In this document: in pieces, positions 1-6,779 of the stretch
Numbering within the stretch: the stretch's first letter is position 1
How the letters are laid out: every line of letters starts with the position of its first letter
From: JADKCL01 sp046329055
Lineage (GTDB): Bacteria > Bacteroidota > Bacteroidia > J057 > JADKCL01
Direction: 5' to 3'
NCBI GenBank assembly: GCA_046329055.1
Contig: JAXLVK010000165.1
Coordinates: forward strand, 1-7,689
DNA length: 7,689 nucleotides
Translations under genes and position numbers: made by a program
Notes under the pieces: generated by a model
Seen by the model: the letters and a program-made list of their open reading frames with translations, nothing else
The model's database searches: none
What the model was told of the DNA's origin: nothing

Positions 1-10
1 GGGTCCGAGG

Positions 11-46
11 CTGGCAGCAGGGCCATCAAATTGATGGTGCTACCAG
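11..46 (-). terminator. Hairpin just downstream of the S9 peptidase gene, possible terminator
   Basis: An interrupted inverted repeat is visible: CTGG (11-14) pairs with CCAG (43-46), AGCA (16-19) with TGCT (38-41), and CCATC (23-27) with GATGG (33-37). There is one 1x1 mismatch and a three-base bulge (20-22), and the loop is AAATT. It begins about 12 bases past the peptidase stop codon, where a transcript 3' end would be expected. No T-tract follows on either strand, so intrinsic termination is not demonstrated; it may only be a 3'-protecting structure. Confidence 0.45.
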
Positions 47-58
47 ACTGACCTGCTG

Positions 59-1978
59 TTACTTGCGCAGGTGCGTGTCGAGGAATTTGAGGATTTCGCC
101 GTAGCCCTTGATCTCATTTTCCTTCTTCACGAATCCGTGGCCTTCATCATCGAACACCACGTATTCTGCGACCACGCCATTTTTCTTCACTGCCTCGACG
201 ATTTCATCGCTTTCGACCTTGAGGACGCGAGGGTCATTGGCACCTTGGAGCACCATGATGGGATGCTTGACCTTTTCGGCGTGGAAGAGCGGGGAGATGT
301 TGTAGAGGCGGACGCTGTCAGCCGTGGTGGGATCGCCCATCTCGGCATACAGCGCCTTTTTGAAGGATTCCCAGTACGGCGGCACGGAACGCAGGGTCCG
401 AAGCCAATTGGTGACCCCGAAGAGGTCCACGCCCACCTTGAACTCATCCGGAGTCGTGGTCATGGCGCACATGGTCATGAAGCCGCCGTAGCTGCCGCCG
501 ATGATGCCGATCTTGGTGGAGTCGATGTAGTTCTGGGATTGGAGCCATTTTTTGCCCCAAATGCAGTCCTTGAGATCCTTGTCGCCGTGGTTGCGGTCGT
601 CCATTTGGTAGAAGGATTTGCCATAGCCGCTGCTGCCACGGTTGTTCACCGCGAGCAAGGCATAACCATGGTTCACCAAGTATTGGAAGAGGGCGCTGAA
701 ACCGAGGCGTGATTGTCCGCCGGGGCCGCCATGCACCATCACGAGCGCAGGGCAGAGGCTGTCGGGACCTGCCATGAGGGGCTTGTAATAGATCGCGGGG
801 ATTTCCAAGCCGTCAAAGCTCGTGAAGCGCACCACTTCACCCGTGACCAGGTCCTCAGGATTGATGTCGGGATTGAGGGTATTCGTGAGTTTCTTGAGTT
901 CCTTGGTCTCGAAGCTGTAGGAATAGAGGTTGGCGGGAGCCTTGGAGGAGCCAACGGAGAGGCGCATCCATTTTTCGCTCATGCTGATGGACACTGCCAT
1001 GACGTCACCATCGGGGATCGCAGGGAACGGCACTTCCTTCATGGTCTTGTTTTCCAGGACTTTGAGGCTGTTTTTGCCATCCTCGTTGACGGCGATCACG
1101 CGGTAGGTCTCATTTTCGCTGAGGTAGCTGTACTGGATGTCCCACTTGGCCTCGTAGAGCACCTTGCGGTTGCCCGTCGCGACTTCGTAATCCATGAGGA
1201 CGGTGAATTCAGACTTCGCATTGGTCATGTAGAAAAAGTGCTGACCGTCCTTGCTGAAACCGCTGCCGAGGTAGTTGCCAGGCGCAGCCGAGTCGTGGAT
1301 CGCCGTCATCTTCCCGCTGGCGATGTCGCGGAGGTAGAGTTCGTTTTCGCTGTTGGTGATGGGCCGGGCGAGGGCGACGGTCTTCTCGTCATGGCTCAGG
1401 TCGGAGACTTCCCAGGCCTCGTCATTCTTGAAAATGAGCTGCGGCTTCCAATCGGCCGAGGTCATCTTGTAGAGGTCCATGAACTTGGCATCGCGGACGT
1501 TGCTGGAGTAGTAGAAGCCCTGATGACCGTCCATCCAAGCAGTAAAATCGGCGCGCTCGGCAGCACCCGGAGTCAGGTCGCGGGCGCTGTCACCGTGCAG
1601 GAAGTAGATATGGCTCAGCTCATTGCCGCCTTGGTCAGCGGAGTAGAGGATGCCTTGGTTGTCCATATTGGCCTCCGGGCCGCTGGGTTGGATATAGCCG
1701 ATGGCGAAGAGGCTTTGTTTCTCACTGTGCGTGAGCGGGGTCATCTTGCCGTCCGCGACATTGATCTCGTAGAGGTTGAAGATGCCGGTCTCATTGCTGT
1801 GGACCAGCAGCTTGCTATCGTCGGGTGACCATGAGCCCCCGCCGATGTTGACGTTTTTGTAGAATTCGTCGATGCTGTACTGCTTCACCACGCGGGGCGG
1901 CGTCTTGGGAGTTTCCTTGCAGCCTGCCACAGCAAGGGCAGCAGCCGCGAAGAGGGTGATCGGGAGTAACTTTTTCAT
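59..1978 (-). CDS. S9 family serine peptidase (prolyl oligopeptidase/dipeptidyl-peptidase type), lipoprotein
   Basis: The 639-residue product belongs to peptidase family S9, whose members cleave peptides, often after proline or from the N-terminus of oligopeptides. The N-terminus is a lipoprotein signal ending in A-V-A-G-C with the lipidation Cys at 20, so the enzyme should be anchored in the envelope. Residues about 35-370 form the beta-propeller part, with repeated short segments such as SPDDSKLL. Residues about 385-639 form the alpha/beta-hydrolase domain: HGGPG (416-420), nucleophile Ser496 in GGSYGG, Asp582 in NDPRV and His614 in EGHGF. The triad is complete and the length is normal, so the enzyme should be active. 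The ATG is chosen because the signal peptide begins there; AAAAGAAGA precedes it, only a weak ribosome-binding site. The gene lies 234 bp downstream of the T9SS cargo gene. Substrate and subgroup (S9A, B or C) are not resolved; the order of motifs is closest to S9B/S9C. Confidence 0.95.
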   Translation of the reverse strand: MKKLLPITLFAAAALAVAGCKETPKTPPRVVKQYSIDEFYKNVNIGGGSWSPDDSKLLVHSNETGIFNLYEINVADGKMTPLTHSEKQSLFAIGYIQPSGPEANMDNQGILYSADQGGNELSHIYFLHGDSARDLTPGAAERADFTAWMDGHQGFYYSSNVRDAKFMDLYKMTSADWKPQLIFKNDEAWEVSDLSHDEKTVALARPITNSENELYLRDIASGKMTAIHDSAAPGNYLGSGFSKDGQHFFYMTNAKSEFTVLMDYEVATGNRKVLYEAKWDIQYSYLSENETYRVIAVNEDGKNSLKVLENKTMKEVPFPAIPDGDVMAVSISMSEKWMRLSVGSSKAPANLYSYSFETKELKKLTNTLNPDINPEDLVTGEVVRFTSFDGLEIPAIYYKPLMAGPDSLCPALVMVHGGPGGQSRLGFSALFQYLVNHGYALLAVNNRGSSGYGKSFYQMDDRNHGDKDLKDCIWGKKWLQSQNYIDSTKIGIIGGSYGGFMTMCAMTTTPDEFKVGVDLFGVTNWLRTLRSVPPYWESFKKALYAEMGDPTTADSVRLYNISPLFHAEKVKHPIMVLQGANDPRVLKVESDEIVEAVKKNGVVAEYVVFDDEGHGFVKKENEIKGYGEILKFLDTHLRK

Positions 1979-2001
1979 TCTTCTTTTGGAATTGATGGGG
2001 G

Positions 2002-2009
2002 CGAATTTA
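2002..2009 (-). promoter_or_regulatory. Candidate Bacteroidota -7 box for the S9 peptidase gene
   Basis: On the minus strand this reads TAAATTCG, one base from the Bacteroidota -7 consensus TAnnTTTG. It sits 23 bases upstream of the peptidase ATG, a spacing similar to that of the better box upstream of the T9SS cargo gene. No TTTG or TTG is seen about 19-21 bases further upstream, so the call is weak. Confidence 0.3.
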
Positions 2010-2100
2010 CTGCAAATGCCGACGCCGCAGGGGGTACGGGTTGCGAATCCTGCGGAACTGTCGCGGGATTGGACGCGGGTTGGGGCGGGGTGGTTACGGG

Positions 2101-2117
2101 TTTTGCAAACAGCAAAA
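2101..2117. repeat. Short perfect inverted repeat in the gap between the peptidase and T9SS cargo genes
   Basis: TTTTGC (2101-2106) and GCAAAA (2112-2117) are perfect 6-bp inverted arms around AAACA. The site lies in the 234-bp gap between the stop of the T9SS cargo gene and the start of the peptidase gene, about 120 bp upstream of the latter. It could be a small operator or a weak hairpin. Arms this short also arise by chance, and no function can be assigned. Confidence 0.25.
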
Positions 2118-2171
2118 TGGACATTTGCCGATTAGCGATCATAGAGGCGCGTGGAAGGCCGCCGAAGCTCT

Positions 2172-2185
2172 GCGCACTTTTGCGC
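2172..2185 (-). terminator. Small hairpin downstream of the T9SS cargo gene
   Basis: GCGCA and TGCGC form a perfect 5-bp stem around a four-base loop, starting about 28 bases past the stop codon of the T9SS cargo gene. No U-tract follows on the minus strand and the stem is short. The position suits a transcript end, but the structure alone is not convincing. Confidence 0.22.
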
Positions 2186-2212
2186 CCTCTGCGGTGGATC
2201 AATTCAGCACTC

Positions 2213-4450
2213 TCACCGCCCCACCCGGCAAAATCGCACCGCTGCTGCGTCCCCGCCCACCAGCCGGACCGTGTAAATCCCCTCAGCCAGTCCCTCCAAG
2301 TCCATTCGCCAAGCGAACACCTCCCCGTCCACGGCCAGCGTCTGAACAACCGCCCCGCGCACATCCACCACTTCTAGGATGCCCGCCTGCCCCTCGAATC
2401 CCGTCAACACCAGGTTCAGTTCCTCCTCCGCAGGATTGGGCCAGACTGAGAGCGTCGCGCCGTCCGGCATCCACTCCACGGCCCTCGCCGGGCTCAGCAC
2501 CATCCCCCCGTCGCGTCCCACCGATTGCAAGCGGTACCAAGACAATCCCGGAATCGGCTGTGGATCGATCATTTCATTCATCTGCTGTCCGCCAACCACC
2601 GTCCGCCAATCCTCGAAATGCTGCCCATCCCCACTCCGCTGAATCCGGAACTCCTGAATGTCCTCGGCCGAGCCGACTTCCCACGCCAATTCCACCTGCT
2701 CCGCCGCATTCAATTGCACATCCCAGCGCAGCAAACCCTCCGGCAAGATGATGCAGGTCGGGCAGGGCGCCACACAGGGCGAAACCTCCGAGGACAGGAA
2801 ATTGAGCCCGCCGGAAAGCACTTGGGCAGTGCCGCTGACCGTCACATCATAAACCGCGCCGCTCACCGCATAGCTCGATACAAAATTGAGGTTGGCATCA
2901 TACCTGCGCACCGAGGCATTCGTCCCCACAAATACATCCCCGCAATTGTCCACGGTCACGCCACTGTTTTGCTCGGCGACGCCGCCCGGAATTGCTACGC
3001 TCGTGACCAGAGCACCCGTAGCTTGGTCGCGCTTCATCAGGGTCGCCCCATTGGTGGTGAAAATGAAGCCGCCGTACAATGCAAGCCCGTTTTGACCCTG
3101 CGTGGTGTTCGTGCCATTCGAGTAGAGCGGGCCATTGTAGAGCAGGCTGTAGCCACTGCCGACATTGTAGATTGCACCATAAGCATTGTTACGGGCGATG
3201 ACCTCGTTGCCGACTGCGGTCAGTACATAATAATTGCCAGAAACACTGGGAATCACTGACCTCGGCTCGGAACTGGAAACCGCAGTGCCGCCCGTGACTG
3301 CCCCACTCGTGGTGTTCACCGTGGACAAGGACTGAAAGGGCGTCACCCCTCCGCCGGAGTACGCCGTCGCCATCGTGAGCCTGGACCAGTCGCAGGAGTA
3401 GGTCAGTCGCCAGAATTCATACACGCCATTGATCACCGTCCATTGCACCACGCCACTGCTGTTCAGCTTTTGGCGGTTGCCGTTGCAGCAGCCCTCCACA
3501 ATATAGACGTTGCCCAAGTCGTCGCTCACCAGGTCGCCGTACCAGTCATTGTGCGCGGTATTGTAGGTCCATTGCAGCACACCAGCCGCATTGAATTTCT
3601 TCACTTTCCAAGGCAATCGACCGCCAAATGCATAGACATTGCCTGAGCAGTCCCAGCTCACATCGAAGACCTTGGTGTCGGAAGTAAAACCGGGGGCAAT
3701 CAGCCACGGATCGATGAACAGGGTCTGATTGTGGTCATAGGGATCGATTTCAAATGAAACGGAATTTCCTGCAACCTTGAACCGGATTCCGACCGGATCG
3801 CCCGACTCCATCAAGTAGGCTTGCGGTGCGTGATCGATCAATTCGCCATTCGCAGCCTGCACATGCAAGTTGTCCGCATGGTCCAATGTCAACCCCAGAC
3901 CCAACCTGTAATCCATCACAATGGCTGCGGCATCTGCTCCCGGATGGACGGTGATCGCGTACTTGAGGCCCTCAGTTGCATGGAATTCATACCGCAAATC
4001 AATTCCGGGATACAAATCTTTGTATTCCAACCCCTTGAAACCTCTGGCATTGGCAATCTGTCCGCCATCATGTGCAAAATGAAACCGCTGGGTTTGCACA
4101 TCTTTCAGGGTCACCGAGCCGGGATTCGCGCCGCGCCATACTCCCCGCAATTGCATGGTATCCAAGATGCGCCGGGTGCGGTCCTCAGCGGCATTGTCAG
4201 GCTCGTCATCTTCGGCTGCCACTACAAATGCCTCCGACCGTGACTCCAAGACATGCTGAAAAAGCATTCCAGAACGATCAAAATAGACTTCCATGCCACG
4301 GACATCGACGCCAGCAAGGACAGGAGATGGATATTGACCCAGGTTCTCGATGAAATAACGGTCATCAAAGGGGTCAATCTGCCAGCGCGAGGACTGCGCG
4401 GAGAGAAGACTGGCACAGAGCAAGGCCAGGAGAAAGGCTATTGGATGCAT
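2213..4450 (-). CDS. T9SS-secreted protein with N-terminal DUF7948 domain and C-terminal type A sorting domain
   Basis: The product has 745 residues from the ATG at 4450. Residues 1-18 are a Sec signal peptide, with likely cleavage at LSA/Q. Residues about 30-250 match the DUF7948 domain common in secreted Bacteroidota proteins, with FIENLGQYP (33-41), YPGIDLRY (147-154) and a closing IDPWL (from 246). Residues about 250-555 are repetitive beta-strand segments of the GNVY type, probably a propeller-like fold. A CxxxCxxC cluster and a fibronectin-III-like domain (about 575-660) follow. Residues about 664-745 are a T9SS type A sorting domain, with SVWPNPAEEELNL and GIYTVRL as landmarks. The protein should therefore cross the outer membrane by T9SS and be released or surface-attached. 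The reading frame stays open for 42 codons above 4450, but that extension (MASDLFG...) has no export signal, and a -7 promoter box lies inside it. The last residues, FCRVGR, are unusual for the sorting domain. Molecular function is unknown; adhesion or matrix binding is only a guess. Confidence 0.88.
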   Translation of the reverse strand: MHPIAFLLALLCASLLSAQSSRWQIDPFDDRYFIENLGQYPSPVLAGVDVRGMEVYFDRSGMLFQHVLESRSEAFVVAAEDDEPDNAAEDRTRRILDTMQLRGVWRGANPGSVTLKDVQTQRFHFAHDGGQIANARGFKGLEYKDLYPGIDLRYEFHATEGLKYAITVHPGADAAAIVMDYRLGLGLTLDHADNLHVQAANGELIDHAPQAYLMESGDPVGIRFKVAGNSVSFEIDPYDHNQTLFIDPWLIAPGFTSDTKVFDVSWDCSGNVYAFGGRLPWKVKKFNAAGVLQWTYNTAHNDWYGDLVSDDLGNVYIVEGCCNGNRQKLNSSGVVQWTVINGVYEFWRLTYSCDWSRLTMATAYSGGGVTPFQSLSTVNTTSGAVTGGTAVSSSEPRSVIPSVSGNYYVLTAVGNEVIARNNAYGAIYNVGSGYSLLYNGPLYSNGTNTTQGQNGLALYGGFIFTTNGATLMKRDQATGALVTSVAIPGGVAEQNSGVTVDNCGDVFVGTNASVRRYDANLNFVSSYAVSGAVYDVTVSGTAQVLSGGLNFLSSEVSPCVAPCPTCIILPEGLLRWDVQLNAAEQVELAWEVGSAEDIQEFRIQRSGDGQHFEDWRTVVGGQQMNEMIDPQPIPGLSWYRLQSVGRDGGMVLSPARAVEWMPDGATLSVWPNPAEEELNLVLTGFEGQAGILEVVDVRGAVVQTLAVDGEVFAWRMDLEGLAEGIYTVRLVGGDAAAVRFCRVGR

Positions 4451-4479
4451 AGACAGGCGCTTACGAGGAGGCGCTGGCG

Positions 4480-4487
4480 CAAAGATA
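4480..4487 (-). promoter_or_regulatory. Bacteroidota -7 promoter box for the T9SS cargo gene
   Basis: The minus strand reads TATCTTTG, an exact match to the TAnnTTTG -7 element used by the primary sigma factor of Bacteroidota. Its downstream edge is 29 bases from the ATG at 4450, so the predicted leader is short, about 25 nt, and lacks a Shine-Dalgarno sequence. The -33 region is poor: GGTTCGG lies at roughly the right spacing in place of TTTG. The box argues for the 4450 start and for transcription of this gene independent of its upstream neighbour. Confidence 0.55.
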
Positions 4488-4585
4488 GGAGAAAAGGACA
4501 GACGCCGAACCAGAATCAAGGTAGGACCCGCCACTGGCAAAGCAAGGCTGCTAGCTCCGAATAAATCCGATGCCACCCTTCACCG

Positions 4586-5113
4586 TCAGTGGTGGTGCAC
4601 ATTACTATCATCGTAATTTTCCACAATGTCCACTCCCATGCTGAGAATCGACAGGAATCCACGGAAGAACAGATAGGTCGCACAGGCAAAATACACGAAC
4701 AGCAGGAGTCCCATGGAATGCCCCCAAAAAGGCCGACCATCGAATATCCACGTGAGGAACCAAGGCACGAACAATCCAGCGATCCACAGCCACCGGCCTG
4801 CCCGGAATAGCTTCGCGTAATAAATCCACCGAATGAAGGCAAACATGGTGGGAATCAACCCGGCAATGGCGAAAAACAAGGAGGTGCCATACCAAGACGA
4901 CCATTCATGCCGCGGCTGCACCAGGCTCCAAACGACAAGACAAAGCACGCCAACCACCGTCACCACCACGTCCCTCAGGGCCCAGCGCTTCCTGTTCAGG
5001 CGCTGTACCTCGGTTTCATCCTTGTGCTTTTTGTCTGGATCGACTACATCAGTATTCGATGAATCATTCTCGTCGTCAGGGAGAGATCTGTTGTCATCAA
5101 AGAAATTGGCCAT
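4586..5113 (-). CDS. Four-helix integral membrane protein of unknown function
   Basis: I do not recognise a family for this 175-residue protein. Residues 1-47 are hydrophilic: first acidic and Asn/Ser-rich (DDNRSLPDDENDSSN), then Lys/Arg-rich (DKKHKD, RLNRKRW). Four hydrophobic segments follow, at about 48-65, 76-98, 108-124 and 133-157, rich in Trp, Phe and Tyr. The tail (residues 162-175, DIVENYDDSNVHHH) is acidic and ends in three His. There is no cleavable signal peptide, so it should sit in the inner membrane; the basic cluster before helix 1 favours a cytoplasmic N-terminus. The ATG at 5113 is the first in frame and gives a coherent protein. The gap to the TPR gene upstream is 126 bp and to the T9SS cargo gene downstream 135 bp. 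That it is a real gene rests on open-frame length, clear membrane topology and collinearity; its role is unknown. Confidence 0.75.
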   Translation of the reverse strand: MANFFDDNRSLPDDENDSSNTDVVDPDKKHKDETEVQRLNRKRWALRDVVVTVVGVLCLVVWSLVQPRHEWSSWYGTSLFFAIAGLIPTMFAFIRWIYYAKLFRAGRWLWIAGLFVPWFLTWIFDGRPFWGHSMGLLLFVYFACATYLFFRGFLSILSMGVDIVENYDDSNVHHH

Positions 5114-5162
5114 GATCTTGAAGTTGCATTACGGAAAATACGCCCACATGGGAGTCAGTTCA

Positions 5163-5220
5163 CAATGGTTTCAGCCCTCAACCCGTGTTTCAATGGATTG
5201 GGTCGCGATTCCAAATCCAA
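5163..5220. repeat. Possible dispersed repeat unit in the TPR/membrane-protein intergenic gap
   Basis: The 126-bp gap contains GTTTCA twice (5168-5173 and 5187-5192) and CAATGG twice (5163-5168 and 5191-5196), in swapped order. The stretch translates on the plus strand as LNPCFNGLGRDSK, a phrase that resembles spurious peptides read from intergenic repeat families. Only one unit is present here, so it is not an array. The call rests on resemblance and could be coincidence. Confidence 0.3.
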
Positions 5221-5239
5221 GATAGGAAAAATCCCCGGA

Positions 5240-6421
5240 TCACAGCCGTCCCACCAGGCTGTCCCGCTGCTGCGCCAGGCGACCCAACTCCACGAATCCC
5301 TGCGGATGCCCGAGCTCACCTGCCCGCTGAAAGTCCGCCATCGCGCCATCCAGGTCATGCAGCCTGCGCCGCACCACTGCGCGCATGAAAAACCCGCCCG
5401 AAAACTGAGGCACCAGGCTCACCACAGAACTGTAATCGGCTGCTGCACTGTCCACTGCGCCGAGGAGGTAAAGACAATTTGCCCGATTGAAGAAGGCGTC
5501 CGCGTAGGTGCTGTCGAAATCGATCGCACCTGTGTAGGAATACACCGCATCGCGGTACATCCCCAAGGCTTGCTGACAATTCCCGGCTTTGAAGTAATAA
5601 TTGGCCTGATCTGGGAAATGAGCCAACAAGGTGTCAAAGACAATCCGCGCCTCCCAATTGCGCCGCAAGCCCAGCAGGCAATTGCCCTTGTGGTACATGA
5701 GGTTCCTCACCAATCCAGTATCGTCAATCAGGCTGTCCGCCATCGTCAGGTCGGCAAGGGCCAAGCTGTACAGGCTGTCCGCCTTACCTTCTTGATCCGA
5801 GACCGCCATCGCCTCATAACAATAGCTGCGCTGCAGGTAGGACTCGGACTCACAGGGATCGAATCGCAGGCTGTATGAGATGTGCCAAATCGCTTCATCG
5901 TAATCCCAAGACAGCCTGTAAAGCACACCTGAGTAGAGCAGCGCTTCCTTCACAGCCCGGCCGTAGGGCGTCTTGACAAACTCCATCGTGGTGAACTCCC
6001 ATGGAAAATACGGGTCATCGATCGTTTCCAGGTCCTCCTCCGAGGAATTCTCCCGGAACAGCAACAAGGCCGCCTTGTAATCGGCCAGGGCCATCTCCCA
6101 TTGACCGAGTTTTTGCCGAGCCTTGGCGCGGTTGAAAAAGCCCTCAGGAGTCTCCGGCCAATTGAAAATCACCGATCCGTAATCGTCCAAGGCTGCATAG
6201 AGGCTGTCCCGGTATTGCCAAGCGTTTCCCCTGTTGTTGTGCGCCTCGGCCATCGTGGAGTCCTTGAGCAGCACCCGAGAATATCCACGTATCGCACTGT
6301 CCAGGTCGTCCACGGTCATGGCCTGATTGGCTACGTTGTACTGTTCGTAGCGCTCCGTGGAATAGCAGCCGACCGCAGCCAGTGCCACCCACATCCATGC
6401 CAATAGCCCAAAACGTTTCAT
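5240..6421 (-). CDS. TPR-repeat lipoprotein
   Basis: The 393-residue product begins with a lipoprotein signal: MKRF, a hydrophobic stretch, then A-A-V-G-C with the lipidation Cys at 19. It should be membrane-anchored and face the periplasm or the cell surface. The rest is almost entirely tetratricopeptide repeats, helical pairs that bind protein partners. Examples are AEAHNNRGNAWQYRDSLYAA, EGFFNRAKARQKLGQWEMAL, ADAFFNRANCLYLLGAVDSA and a C-terminal copy around GGFFMRAVVRRRLHDLDGAM. A non-repeat insert rich in acidic and aromatic residues (SSEEDLETIDDPYFPWEF) separates two TPR blocks. No enzymatic domain is visible, so a scaffold or assembly role is likely. The ATG at 6421 is chosen because the signal peptide starts there, and GGAAAGG lies a few bases upstream. 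It faces the GH18-like gene across the divergent region, and 126 bp separate it from the membrane-protein gene downstream. The specific partner is unknown. Confidence 0.9.
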   Translation of the reverse strand: MKRFGLLAWMWVALAAVGCYSTERYEQYNVANQAMTVDDLDSAIRGYSRVLLKDSTMAEAHNNRGNAWQYRDSLYAALDDYGSVIFNWPETPEGFFNRAKARQKLGQWEMALADYKAALLLFRENSSEEDLETIDDPYFPWEFTTMEFVKTPYGRAVKEALLYSGVLYRLSWDYDEAIWHISYSLRFDPCESESYLQRSYCYEAMAVSDQEGKADSLYSLALADLTMADSLIDDTGLVRNLMYHKGNCLLGLRRNWEARIVFDTLLAHFPDQANYYFKAGNCQQALGMYRDAVYSYTGAIDFDSTYADAFFNRANCLYLLGAVDSAAADYSSVVSLVPQFSGGFFMRAVVRRRLHDLDGAMADFQRAGELGHPQGFVELGRLAQQRDSLVGRL

Positions 6422-6779
6422 GTTGCCTTTCCGGCATTTTCCATAGAATCACCACAATTTAGACCTAAATGCCGTTGTTCCCAGCCCAACCGGGGAATCG
6501 GCCTTCATCAGTTCCTTGGATTTGTACCCCGGTCAGTGGCCTGTGGACAGCTCGAATCGATTGCCCTCGTCCGGAAGCAGCAGGCCCAGCTTTCCGCCGC
6601 CGAAAACCAAAAATGATCGACCAAGTGCAGACAAGCTGCTCCCTCGAAACTGAATGTGCATGAGGCAATTGGCCCACATCTTGTCAAGGCTGTCGGCATT
6701 TTGTACCCAATGCCCTTCATCTTGTCCACACTACCTTAAAGGTTTTATGCCCTTGAAAGGCAATTGCATTAGACCAACG
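6422..6779. other. Divergent intergenic region between the TPR lipoprotein and GH18-like genes
   Basis: No convincing gene occupies these roughly 360 bases. Short open frames of 60-70 codons exist on both strands, but they lack recognisable domains or signals and overlap one another. The region must hold the promoters of both flanking genes, yet neither strand shows a full TTTG/TAnnTTTG pair. The best near misses are TAAATTGT on the minus strand (inside the palindrome region) and TACCTTAA on the plus strand (6732-6739). It also contains a 14-bp palindrome and two pairs of identical 9-mers: TTTGTACCC at 6521 and 6700, and AGGCAATTG at 6663 and 6758. Confidence 0.6.
6457..6470. promoter_or_regulatory. 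14-bp palindrome upstream of the TPR lipoprotein gene, possible operator
   Basis: ATTTAG and CTAAAT form perfect 6-bp inverted arms around AC. The site is centred about 42 bp upstream of the TPR gene start and overlaps the weak -7-like TAAATTGT on that strand. A dimeric repressor site would fit this position and symmetry. Only one copy is present in the window and no regulator gene is adjacent. Confidence 0.35.

Noticed and set aside
713..1828. 371-codon plus-strand open frame opposite the S9 peptidase
   Set aside because: The minus strand encodes a complete peptidase with an intact catalytic triad; the plus frame shows only Val/His/Glu-rich sequence typical of antisense reading in GC-rich DNA.
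1975..2364. 129-codon minus-strand open frame spanning the gap before the peptidase gene
   Set aside because: It overlaps the T9SS sorting-domain coding sequence in another frame, has Trp/Arg/Pro-rich composition without any domain, and ends on the peptidase start codon.
2041..2751. 236-codon plus-strand open frame, Pro/Ser/Arg-rich
   Set aside because: It lies opposite the sorting domain and FN3-like region of the T9SS cargo gene, and its low-complexity composition is that of an antisense shadow.
4451..4576. N-terminal extension of the T9SS cargo protein from an ATG at 4576
   Set aside because: The 42 extra residues show no export signal, would bury the real signal peptide, and contain the -7 promoter box at 4480-4487.
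5133..5140. Minus-strand TATTTTCC as a -7 box for the four-helix membrane protein gene
   Set aside because: It matches only TAnnTT of the consensus. A TTG lies 22 bases upstream, but together they are too weak to list as a promoter.
5163..5220. CRISPR array
   Set aside because: Only one repeat-like unit is present, with no regularly spaced copies and no cas genes in the window.
5165..5878. 237-codon plus-strand open frame opposite the TPR gene
   Set aside because: It starts in the intergenic repeat-like segment and is otherwise antisense to well-formed TPRs; no export signal or domain is visible.
6732..6739. TACCTTAA as a -7 box for the GH18-like gene
   Set aside because: It lacks the final TG of TAnnTTTG, and the nearest upstream TTTG (6700-6703) is 28 bases away, too far for a -33 element.
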